A stretch of 11,980 nucleotides of DNA from Chloroflexota bacterium (GTDB lineage: Bacteria; Chloroflexota; Dehalococcoidia; Lucifugimonadales; JADFKI01): positions 1-11,980 of the forward strand of contig JADFKI010000091.1 in assembly GCA_022565015.1 (NCBI GenBank). The letters run 5' to 3'. Shown here in pieces: positions 1 to 6,364 of this stretch. How positions within the stretch are numbered: the first letter of the stretch is position 1; the number at the start of each line of letters is the position of its first letter. Below the pieces are notes generated by a model. It was not told the origin of the DNA. It saw nothing but the letters and a program-made list of their open reading frames with translations, and did no database searches. Position numbers and translations under genes: made by a program.

Positions 1-213
1 CTGCGCCCACTGCTTTCTGCTCTTGACACCGGCGACATGTGTTTAGCGACGTGGTCTGATTATGCGTCTCGAAACGCCCGGCTCGATCGGGCGAAACAGA
101 GCTCCAACCAGCAGCCTATTCCAATGCGGCGCAACGCTCGTTGGCCAGACGGAAATCTGGGCTTTACCCCGCCTGCGTATATCAGGTTGGGCGGTCGTGA
201 GTTGGGCTCATGA
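1..213 (+). other. Upstream region, open frame of uncertain status
   Basis: Frame 1 stays open from the window edge to a TGA at 211-213, about 70 codons, ending just before the sigma factor start. I recognise no family in the translation. It could be the 3' end of a gene that begins outside the window, or simply a leader region. The stretch also holds a TTGACA hexamer at 23-28 with no convincing -10 at the right distance. A 6-bp perfect hairpin (CGCCCG at 75-80 with CGGGCG at 88-93) is also present. No promoter for the sigma operon can be assigned with confidence. Confidence 0.2.
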
Positions 214-219
214 CGTCCG

Positions 220-822
220 GTGCCTGAGATGACCTACTCGGAGCGAAACGATGGGCAGGTCCTGGGTCTGATCGCCGACAAAGACCGGGGGGCACTGGAG
301 TGCCTCTACGACCGCTACTCGAATACCGTCTACTCGCTTGCCATGCACATGCTAAGAGATTCGGGCGCCGCGGAAGAGGTGACTCAAGACGTCTTCTTCA
401 ACGTCTGGAGAAGGGCGGCCAGCTATGATTCCCAGCGAGGCAGCGTTACGGCGTGGCTATTCAGCATTGCTCATCACAGGACGATCGACGAGCTAAGGCG
501 CAGACGCCGAGACCAGACGCACGTACAGCCGGGAGTGGACCTTAGCAACAGACCTTCGGAAAACGGGAGCTACGGCGATCCACTGAAATACACTACGGGA
601 CAGTTCATCCGAGGCCAGCTAGAGGAAGCACTGGTTACCCTGAGGCCGGAGCAACGCGAGATCGTGGTGCTCGCCTATTTCGGAGGGCTGACCCATTCCG
701 AGATTGCGAATCAGCTGGGCCAACCATTGGGGACTGTAAAGACGAGGATGCGTTTAGCATTAAAGAAGCTGCGCGAAGTCTTGGGACCTCAGTACAAAGA
801 GCGGGCCGAATATGGACTGTAA
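220..822 (+). CDS. ECF-type RNA polymerase sigma factor (SigK-like)
   Basis: This 200-residue protein is a group 4 (extracytoplasmic function) sigma factor that would direct RNA polymerase to a stress or envelope regulon. Region 2 lies at about residues 23-96, with the typical LYDRYSNTVYSLA and EEVTQDVFFNVWRRA segments, a WLFSIAHHRTIDELRRRRR end and a basic tail. Region 4 lies at about 131-188, with LRPEQREIVVLAYFGGLTHSEIA-type helices and a GTVKTRMRLALKKLRE recognition helix. There is no region 1 or 3, as expected for this class. The start is GTG at 220; an in-frame ATG at 229 is nearly as good, since neither has a clear Shine-Dalgarno sequence. Its last 11 nt overlap the anti-sigma gene, which implies co-transcription and translational coupling. 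The class is certain; the SigK/SigL-like label follows from the RskA-type partner and is inference. Confidence 0.95.
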   Translation: MPEMTYSERNDGQVLGLIADKDRGALECLYDRYSNTVYSLAMHMLRDSGAAEEVTQDVFFNVWRRAASYDSQRGSVTAWLFSIAHHRTIDELRRRRRDQTHVQPGVDLSNRPSENGSYGDPLKYTTGQFIRGQLEEALVTLRPEQREIVVLAYFGGLTHSEIANQLGQPLGTVKTRMRLALKKLREVLGPQYKERAEYGL

Positions 823-1681
823 CAAGGCAGAAGAGCAATTCCTTCCGTATATCCTCGGCTCCCTAGAGTCTGCTGAAATGGAGACGCTGCAAGCCCACGT
901 GGAGTCGTGTGGCGCTTGTCGTCGGCAGATGCAAGATGAGGGCGAGACATTATCCAGACTCGCCTTCGCCGTACCGCGGCTGGAGGCTCCCGCTCATCTG
1001 AAAGACCGTCTGCTCGCGAGGATCGAGCTGGTTGATGGGCCTGCAACCCAAAGGAACAGACCCTCGAGGCGGGCCTTTTTCGATAAGAACCTGTTCTCGT
1101 TGCCGACGGCAGGTGCGGTAGCGTCTCTGCTCCTGATTGGCGTAATCTTTGGTGGGGTCTGGCTCAACGGTAGATTGAACGAAGTTTCAGACGGAAATCG
1201 CGAAAACGCCGGACAGCTCGCGCAGGTCGCGAAGAGCAACGAAGACCTGAACGATAAGATTCCGAAGTTGGTTGATATCGAGTCCGGAGTCATCGACGTG
1301 TTAGGCGAGCAGCAGCGCCGTTCATACGTTGCCCCGACTACGTCCTCTCCCGCCGGCACCTCCGTGAACATGCTCTGGGGCACAGGCTGGGAAGCGAACG
1401 CACGGGGCATGCTCATGGTATCTCGGTCCGGGAAACATGCCCTTCTCCTGGCTCTCGACCTGCGCCCCCTGCCGCCCGACATGGTCTACCAGGTGTGGCT
1501 GGTAAAAGACGGCCGTAGGTACAACGGAGGATACTTCACGGTAGATTCCTCTGGCTACGGCCAGACACTGATATTTCCATACGCGTCAATTGCTGAATTC
1601 GAAGGCATCGGGATCACTATCGAGCCCATCGGCGGCAGTAGTGGGCCCACGGGCATCAGCGTGCTCAAAGGCGATCTCTAA
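812..1681 (+). CDS. Membrane-bound zinc anti-sigma factor with RskA-like outer domain
   Basis: This 289-residue protein should hold the overlapping sigma factor inactive at the membrane. The cytoplasmic N-terminus has Cys3, His29, Cys33 and Cys36, exactly the C-x25-H-x3-C-x2-C spacing of the zinc-binding anti-sigma (ZAS) fold. One membrane helix lies at about 97-118, followed by a polar, possibly coiled stretch (121-160). The outer domain (about 181-289) has the RskA C-terminal signature: YQVWLVKDG near 225-233, a GYF strand, and ITIEP-GG-S-GPTG near 258-271. The expected topology is inside-to-outside, with release of the sigma factor by proteolysis or by a change at the zinc site; both are inferred from the family. 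Having the full zinc motif together with an RskA outer domain is notable, since as I recall mycobacterial RskA lacks zinc ligands. ATG at 812 overlaps the sigma factor stop. Confidence 0.93.
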   Translation: MDCNKAEEQFLPYILGSLESAEMETLQAHVESCGACRRQMQDEGETLSRLAFAVPRLEAPAHLKDRLLARIELVDGPATQRNRPSRRAFFDKNLFSLPTAGAVASLLLIGVIFGGVWLNGRLNEVSDGNRENAGQLAQVAKSNEDLNDKIPKLVDIESGVIDVLGEQQRRSYVAPTTSSPAGTSVNMLWGTGWEANARGMLMVSRSGKHALLLALDLRPLPPDMVYQVWLVKDGRRYNGGYFTVDSSGYGQTLIFPYASIAEFEGIGITIEPIGGSSGPTGISVLKGDL

Positions 1682-1797
1682 AATATTCATATAAATTGTG
1701 GTTTTTAAGGTCTATCCTGAGGTTTACTCTTGTGGTAGGGTAGTGAGGGCACGCGGTCTTGCATCTTTTTTTTCGCCAAGGAGGAAAGACACGTAGC

Positions 1798-2865
1798 ATG
1801 TCTAGGACTAAAATAGTTTTTCTTTTGGGATTTCTTCTCCTCATGATAGCCTCCGTAGTGGTGGCTCAGACACAGGTACCAGTATCAGCGGACTTGGATG
1901 ATGGCGAGGGTTCTGCCGTGATTTCAGACGGTCAGGGCCTCAGTGACAGGATCACTTACACGATGACCGGAATGTCCGCCCTGGGCCCGGACCAGGCCTA
2001 TGAAGGTTGGCTGGTTAACAGCTCCACCGGCGACCTGGTCAGCACTGGAGTGATGAATGCCCCCGTCGGCACCATAAACCACGTCTGGGACTCCCCTGAC
2101 GGAACAAACCTTATCGCTGAGTACGATACCGTAGTGATAAGCATTGAGCCCGTACCGGACCCAGACCCGGGCAGTCCTACCGACCATAAGCCGTTTTCCC
2201 ACACTATTCCTAGCGGCGCCATGGTGCATATCAGGCACCTGCTGGTCAGTTGGCCCGGCGGGGAACCGAACGGCATTTTGCAGAACCTGAGATTGCAGTT
2301 GGATAGCGCACTCGATTCGGTCGGAGACGCCCGCAGTGCGACCTCCATGTCCGGATTGCGGTCAGCGATCGAGAGTGTGGTCGATACGATCGACGCGGAC
2401 GACGGAGTGCTCGTTCACGCAGCCGATAGGAAGCATGGGCCCTTCGCGGCCGACGCCTCCGGAGGCGATGCGACTGTCGTAAATAGGGCGGCCCTGGTCG
2501 ATGAGTTCGGAGCTAACGCGGAGGCCTGGGCAAACGAGGCCAAGGCGAGCGCGGCCGATGTACTGAGTCAGAGCAGCCTGACCATAGCCAAGACTCTGGT
2601 CAATACGGTTTCCGGAAGGCTGGATGCCGCCAGGAACGGCATTACCGCCACGGGCGACGGCGGAGCCGAGCAGGCCTACATACAGGCCCAGATGATGGCC
2701 GGATATAAACTTGGCGGCGATGTGGCGGTTACGGTGACTCCCAGCGTAGGAGACACCAGCATACCGACTTTTGCCGGGATCGCATTGCTTGGCTCGCTAT
2801 TACTTCTCAGCACCGGCGGAGTGCTCTACTACAGAGGGCGCCGGACTCGGGAAATCAAGGCCTAA
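1798..2865 (+). CDS. Secreted, C-terminally anchored protein with RskA-like domain and helical region
   Basis: I do not recognise this 355-residue protein as a named family. A signal peptide covers 1-23 (basic start, hydrophobic core, cleavage likely after SVVVA). Residues about 25-135 contain YEGWLVNSSTGDLV (68-81) and VVISIEPVPDPDPGSPTD (122-139). These parallel YQVWLVKDGRR and ITIEPIGGSSGPTG in the neighbouring anti-sigma factor, so the domain is probably an RskA-like beta-sandwich. Residues 143-310 look helical and carry several histidines (HIRH at 144-147; HAADRKH at 207-213). The end is tripartite: IPTF (322-325), a membrane helix (326-345), then RGRRTR. I chose ATG 1798 because GGAGG (1780-1784) precedes it and the signal peptide starts there; a TTG at 1759 would add 13 residues. 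It probably belongs to the sigma factor's operon or regulon. It could be a ligand sensor, a surface protein or a decoy; the role is unknown. Confidence 0.8.
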   Translation: MSRTKIVFLLGFLLLMIASVVVAQTQVPVSADLDDGEGSAVISDGQGLSDRITYTMTGMSALGPDQAYEGWLVNSSTGDLVSTGVMNAPVGTINHVWDSPDGTNLIAEYDTVVISIEPVPDPDPGSPTDHKPFSHTIPSGAMVHIRHLLVSWPGGEPNGILQNLRLQLDSALDSVGDARSATSMSGLRSAIESVVDTIDADDGVLVHAADRKHGPFAADASGGDATVVNRAALVDEFGANAEAWANEAKASAADVLSQSSLTIAKTLVNTVSGRLDAARNGITATGDGGAEQAYIQAQMMAGYKLGGDVAVTVTPSVGDTSIPTFAGIALLGSLLLLSTGGVLYYRGRRTREIKA

Positions 2866-2888
2866 CCGCAAAAGCGGGTAAGATCTAA

Positions 2889-2923
2889 AAGAGGCTCGTC
2901 TCATGATATGGGGCGGGCCTCTT
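2889..2923 (+). terminator. Hairpin, probable terminator after the anchored protein gene
   Basis: The arm AAGAGGCTCGTCTC (2889-2902) pairs with GGGGCGGGCCTCTT (2910-2923) over 14 positions, counting four G-T wobbles, with a 7-nt loop. It lies 24 nt after the stop codon at 2865 and is preceded by AAAA. The 3' tail (CTAGTG) is not T-rich, so it may be a weak or bidirectional terminator or an mRNA-stabilising hairpin. Confidence 0.55.
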
Positions 2924-3020
2924 CTAGTGCCTGGGCTTCCCTTTCTGAAATGTCGACTGGTGTTGGCCCTGTTCCTTCTTCGATGCGCCACGAAGCGGGA
3001 CGGGCCCTTAGTACGATCGC

Positions 3021-3050
3021 TTCACTGCGACGAGACAGCCCTTTTATAGA
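3021..3050 (+). promoter_or_regulatory. Candidate sigma70-like promoter for lipoprotein/MFS pair
   Basis: TTCACT (3021-3026) and TATAGA (3045-3050) are separated by 18 nt and match 4/6 of each consensus hexamer. They lie after the hairpin at 2889-2923 and about 70 nt before the GTG at 3120. This is the best candidate in the 254-nt gap but is weak; the rest of the gap shows no recognisable gene. Confidence 0.3.
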
Positions 3051-3119
3051 TCTGTTTAGGCCTGCTGGCCCGGCACGAACAAAGACTCTCTGAAGGAGAC
3101 GGCTCGGAGGACCGACCAC

Positions 3120-3839
3120 GTGCGTTACGTTCCACGAATGTTATGCTCTCTGATCGTGGTAACGATGGCTCTGGCCGTGGCATGCGGCCGAGATTCAGAC
3201 GAAGGGTCGTTGGGCATTCCGGCCGCCTCCCCGACTCCCGTTAATCCCCAGGCCGTTCTGGAGCGCTCGGGAGAAGTCATGGAGGCCCTGGAATCCTTCC
3301 ACTTTCGCCTCACTCACGAAAACGGAGGGACTCCCCTCGGACAGGGCCTCGTCATAAGGGAAGTCCAGGGGGATGTGGCGCGACCAGACAAGATCTCTCT
3401 TGAACTAAGTGGCCTTGCGGGGAACCTCGCCATGAGGTTGAGCCTGATCGCGATTGGCGAAGACAGCTTCATTTCGAACCCGATCACGGGGGAGTGGGAA
3501 GCTGTTCCTCCCGAGGTCAGCCCTCTTGGATTTTTCGAGCCCACAAAGGGAGTATCGGAAATAATGAAACGGATAGAGAGCCCTCGATTGATTTCGACCG
3601 ATGATGACGGCTATACCATCAGCGGGACAATACCATCGGAGAGCCTTGCTTCTCTGTTTGGAGCAGTCGAAGAAGGCAATTCCATCGATATCAACGTTGT
3701 GATCGATGCCACCAGCCTTTTTCTGCTCGAAGCGAGGCTTGAGGGCCGTATTACTGCATCGGAACAGGACGGCGTGATCAGAATCATTACGCTTTCGCAT
3801 TTCAATGAGCCCGTGGAAATCGAGTTGCCGGTAAGATAG
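3120..3839 (+). CDS. LppX/LprAFG-family lipoprotein (LprG-like)
   Basis: This 239-residue protein is a predicted lipoprotein. It has a basic start (MRYVPR), a hydrophobic core and a lipobox ending LAVAC with Cys22 as the acylation site, then a Ser/Pro/Asp-rich tether (23-42). The domain at about 43-239 shows LppX/LprAFG features: an amphipathic first helix (VLERSGEVMEALESFHFRL), alternating beta strands with a GDVARPDKISLEL segment, an IGEDSFISNPITGEW segment, and a beta-rich C-terminus. In mycobacteria this fold has a hydrophobic pocket that binds di- and triacylated lipids and carries them outward. GTG at 3120 has GGAGG at 3106-3110, 9 nt upstream, which supports this start. A DHA2 MFS exporter follows 66 nt downstream, as LprG is followed by P55 (Rv1410c). 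Lipid transfer is inferred from family and context; the sequence is divergent. Confidence 0.82.
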   Translation: MRYVPRMLCSLIVVTMALAVACGRDSDEGSLGIPAASPTPVNPQAVLERSGEVMEALESFHFRLTHENGGTPLGQGLVIREVQGDVARPDKISLELSGLAGNLAMRLSLIAIGEDSFISNPITGEWEAVPPEVSPLGFFEPTKGVSEIMKRIESPRLISTDDDGYTISGTIPSESLASLFGAVEEGNSIDINVVIDATSLFLLEARLEGRITASEQDGVIRIITLSHFNEPVEIELPVR

Positions 3840-3905
3840 CTCGAACAATCAACGCAGTTGAGGCGAGAGGCCGATCTGGTCCGTCCTCGACCCGAGTAGC
3901 AAGCG

Positions 3906-5375
3906 ATGCCGACAGATGCGTCCAGAGTCGCACCATATGCGGCGTTGACCGCGGTCTTCGCAGGCGTTTTCATTGCCGCAGGCGACCAGACCGTGGTGGT
4001 GACGATCTTGCCGCAAATCATGCGAGACATGCAGGTGCAGGTCAATGAGCTGGACCGAGCCTCGTGGACGATTACCGGCTATCTTCTCGGCTATGTTGCC
4101 GCCATGCCCCTGGTCGGCAGGCTGTCGGACATATGGGGCCACCGGCTGGTCTACATTCTGTCCATGCTTCTCTTCATGCTTGGCTCAATATTCGTGGCGT
4201 TGTCCGACGATCTGTCGGTCCTGATAGCCTCCAGGGTGTTTCAGGCCGTAGGCGCCGGGGCGTTGGTGCCGGTCTCCATCGCCATAGTCGGCGACCTGTT
4301 TTCCTCCGAAAACAGAGGACTTCCCCTTGGCCTGCTGGGAGCGTCCGCCGAGGCAGGTGGAGTAGTTGGTCCGCTCTGGGGCGGACTGTTCGTCAAGTTT
4401 CTTAGCTGGCAATGGATCTTCTGGATTAACATTCCCCTGGGCGCGGCGATCATAGCCCTCACGTTTCTATTGTTGAAGCCCAGCCCCAGGGTTAGCGCCA
4501 GGGTTGACTTCATCGGTGGGGCAATGTTGACCGTAAGCCTGGCGACGCTAACCCTGGGACTCGCCCGCGTGGACTCGCCTGACGTTCTCATGGCGATTTA
4601 CCTGGCCGCGACGGCAGCCGCCTTCGTTCTGTTCCTGGTAAGGCAGAAAGCCGCACGGGAACCCTTGCTTCCCAGGGCGATGTTCAGGACCTGGGCGTTT
4701 CGGGCTGCGAATCTCACGCATTTTCTGGTTGGCGGCGCATTGATCATCGGAATGGTGACGATACCTCTGATGGCAAACACGGTATTGGGTCTCGCTCCCA
4801 TCGACGGCGGACTGATGCTGGTTCGGCTGACTGCGGCGATTCCCGTAGGGGCCGTGTTGGGGGGAGTGGCTTGCAGTCGTCTCGACTACCGGGTACCCAC
4901 GATTGCGGGCCTTGTCCTCATGGCGTTGGGATTCTGGTTCATGAGCGGATGGGACGCGTCGATTGCAGACCCCGCGATGTCCGCCCATCTGGTGACGGCG
5001 GGTCTGGGCTTTGGACTCGTCATAGCGCCCCTGGCTCTCGCCGCAACGAACTCGGTACGTACGAGCGACAGAGGGTCCGCCGCCGCCATGATAACGGCCA
5101 CGAGGATCGTAGGCATGACGGTTGGCCTGGCTGCCCTTACGGCCTGGGGCACGGGAAGATTTGATACGCTGGTCGCCGGAATTTCTCTGCCCTTCGGGTT
5201 GCCCGGCGAGACACCGGAGCAGGTTGCTCAACGAATGCAGGAGTTTAACGACAGGCTGGTGAACGCCGGTCTGACCGTATTCAACGATTTCTTCCTCGTC
5301 GCCATGGCGCTGAGCCTCATCGCGATTGGTGTCACCGCCTTCATGGCTTGGAATAGTAAGAGGAACGCGATCTGA
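3906..5375 (+). CDS. 14-TM MFS transporter, DHA2 family (P55-like)
   Basis: This 489-residue integral membrane protein of the DHA2 drug:H+ antiporter type has about 14 hydrophobic helices. Diagnostic segments are GDQTVVVTILPQI in TM1 (Asp27), motif A at GRLSDIWGHRLVY (71-83), and motif C-like GASAEAGGVVGPLWGG in TM5 (145-160, Glu149). TM13 carries Arg400 (TATRIVG). A hydrophilic outer segment of about 40 residues (LPFGLPGETPEQVAQRMQEF and following) sits before the last helix. The acidic/basic residues in TM1, TM5 and TM13 fall where proton-coupling charges lie in mycobacterial P55, as I recall it. Together with the preceding LprG-like lipoprotein this suggests lipid or lipophile export rather than simple drug efflux. 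The 66-nt gap suggests co-transcription; the Shine-Dalgarno before ATG 3906 is weak. Substrate unproven. Confidence 0.92.
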   Translation: MPTDASRVAPYAALTAVFAGVFIAAGDQTVVVTILPQIMRDMQVQVNELDRASWTITGYLLGYVAAMPLVGRLSDIWGHRLVYILSMLLFMLGSIFVALSDDLSVLIASRVFQAVGAGALVPVSIAIVGDLFSSENRGLPLGLLGASAEAGGVVGPLWGGLFVKFLSWQWIFWINIPLGAAIIALTFLLLKPSPRVSARVDFIGGAMLTVSLATLTLGLARVDSPDVLMAIYLAATAAAFVLFLVRQKAAREPLLPRAMFRTWAFRAANLTHFLVGGALIIGMVTIPLMANTVLGLAPIDGGLMLVRLTAAIPVGAVLGGVACSRLDYRVPTIAGLVLMALGFWFMSGWDASIADPAMSAHLVTAGLGFGLVIAPLALAATNSVRTSDRGSAAAMITATRIVGMTVGLAALTAWGTGRFDTLVAGISLPFGLPGETPEQVAQRMQEFNDRLVNAGLTVFNDFFLVAMALSLIAIGVTAFMAWNSKRNAI

Positions 5376-5530
5376 TTTTAAAGAGAATCCCTCTAGTCCA
5401 AGATTCATCTAAAGTGGCGAACCGCTTCATTGTTTCGGACCTTTTAATCAGAGCACTGGGCAGCGGTACATCTGCGGTCCATGGAAAAACTGCTCGGATG
5501 AAGCAGCAATTTCTTCTGAGAGGGAAATAG

Positions 5531-6211
5531 ATGGCCCCCAGGAACAGACATAATCGACGGCATAGGCGAAACCAGGGTGATGCGTCCGAGCCTACGGACG
5601 CCCCGGCGGCAGCCGCCACTTCAAATAGAAAGCGAAAACCTGCAAGAAAAAAGGCGCGTCGCCAGGGTGGGAGCCAGGCGAAGCTGTTCATATTCGGCGC
5701 GGCCGCCGTGGTGGTATTGCTGGTCGGCGCCGTCGTTTTTCAGGTAATCAACGGCGCCGGGGCCGCCTCCGCATTTAGCTTCAGCGTGTACCAGGGTGAG
5801 GAGATTCTCGGCGGCAGCGAAGTGAAATTCGCGGACCTGCTGGACGAAGGAAAGCCGATCGTCCTAAACTTCTGGGCGGGCGATTGTCCTCCTTGCCGCG
5901 CGGAGATGCCCGCGCTTCAGAGGGTCTACGAACAGCATGAGGATGACATCATATTCGTCGGCCTTGATGTTGGCGTCTTTACGGGACTGGGGACTCGCGA
6001 GAGCGGCCTTCGATTGCTCGAGGAGCTCAACATCACCTATCCCGCGGGCGCTCCGCCAAACAGGACGCCGATGGTGAACTATTCGGTGCGAAGCATGCCG
6101 ACGACGATATTTTTCGGCGCCGACGGGCAAATCTTCAGACGCTGGGACGGCGGCATAAGCGAACGCGACATGAATGAGATTGTAAGCGCCATGGTGGCAG
6201 AGGCTTCATAA
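5531..6211 (+). CDS. Membrane-anchored TlpA/ResA-like thiol-disulfide protein
   Basis: This 226-residue protein is a thioredoxin-fold protein tethered to the membrane with its catalytic domain outside. Residues 1-50 are unusually basic (clusters RNRHNRRHRR and RKRKPARKKARR around an Ala/Pro patch). One membrane helix spans about 51-73, and the TlpA/AhpC-like domain spans about 88-226. The active site reads WAGDCPPC, with Cys119 and Cys122, and the cis-proline loop is MPTT (Pro190). CPPC is typical of reductants that serve cytochrome c maturation or general extracytoplasmic thiol reduction. No cytochrome c or CcdA/DsbD gene is visible here, so the partner is unknown. The start is supported by GAGAGGG six nt before ATG 5531. 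It follows the MFS gene after 155 nt, so shared transcription is possible but not shown. The extended basic cytoplasmic tail may bind nucleic acid or phospholipid, or only set topology. Confidence 0.9.
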   Translation: MAPRNRHNRRHRRNQGDASEPTDAPAAAATSNRKRKPARKKARRQGGSQAKLFIFGAAAVVVLLVGAVVFQVINGAGAASAFSFSVYQGEEILGGSEVKFADLLDEGKPIVLNFWAGDCPPCRAEMPALQRVYEQHEDDIIFVGLDVGVFTGLGTRESGLRLLEELNITYPAGAPPNRTPMVNYSVRSMPTTIFFGADGQIFRRWDGGISERDMNEIVSAMVAEAS

Positions 6212-6304
6212 CCGAGCGCCCGGCTTTAACCCATTCAGTGAGACCCTTCAAGGCCCCAGTCTTCCTTCGGGCCACGAAATAAGATCTATGCTGAAAATTA
6301 TTAT

Positions 6305-6333
6305 TTGCAATGGCATCTATCCAGATTTATAGT
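6305..6333 (+). promoter_or_regulatory. Sigma70-like promoter of the sulfurtransferase gene
   Basis: TTGCAA (6305-6310, 4/6 of the -35 consensus) and TATAGT (6328-6333, 5/6 of the -10 consensus) are separated by the optimal 17 nt. They sit in an AT-rich island in otherwise GC-rich DNA. The predicted start near 6340 gives a leader of about 25 nt to ATG 6365. Confidence 0.6.
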
Positions 6334-6364
6334 GGTATTTAAATTATTAGAGGAGGCATCTCCA

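Noticed and set aside
23..47. TTGACA at 23-28 as the -35 of a promoter for the sigma operon
   Set aside because: No -10-like hexamer lies 16-18 nt downstream; TTTAGC at 42-47 is too close and a poor match.
1690..1695. TATAAA as the -10 of a promoter for the secreted protein
   Set aside because: No -35-like element is found at the proper distance (AAAGGC at 1667-1672), so it is only an AT-rich spot.
2908..3093. 61-codon frame in the gap before the lipoprotein gene
   Set aside because: It starts inside the terminator hairpin, has no ribosome site and no recognisable content, and overlaps the candidate promoter.
4548..5408. Minus-strand open frame of 286 codons opposite the DHA2 transporter gene
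   Set aside because: It is low in hydrophobic residues, rich in Arg/His/Gly, has no recognisable domain, and lies wholly opposite a clear membrane protein gene. It is an antisense shadow of GC-rich coding.
5490..5506. CTGCT/AGCAG hairpin before the TlpA-like gene as a terminator or attenuator
   Set aside because: The stem is only 5 bp, with an imperfect T-tail directly overlapping the leader; too weak to call.
6252..6273. GGCCC/GGGCC hairpin after the TlpA-like gene as a terminator
   Set aside because: The stem is only 5 bp with a 12-nt loop and no T-rich tail.
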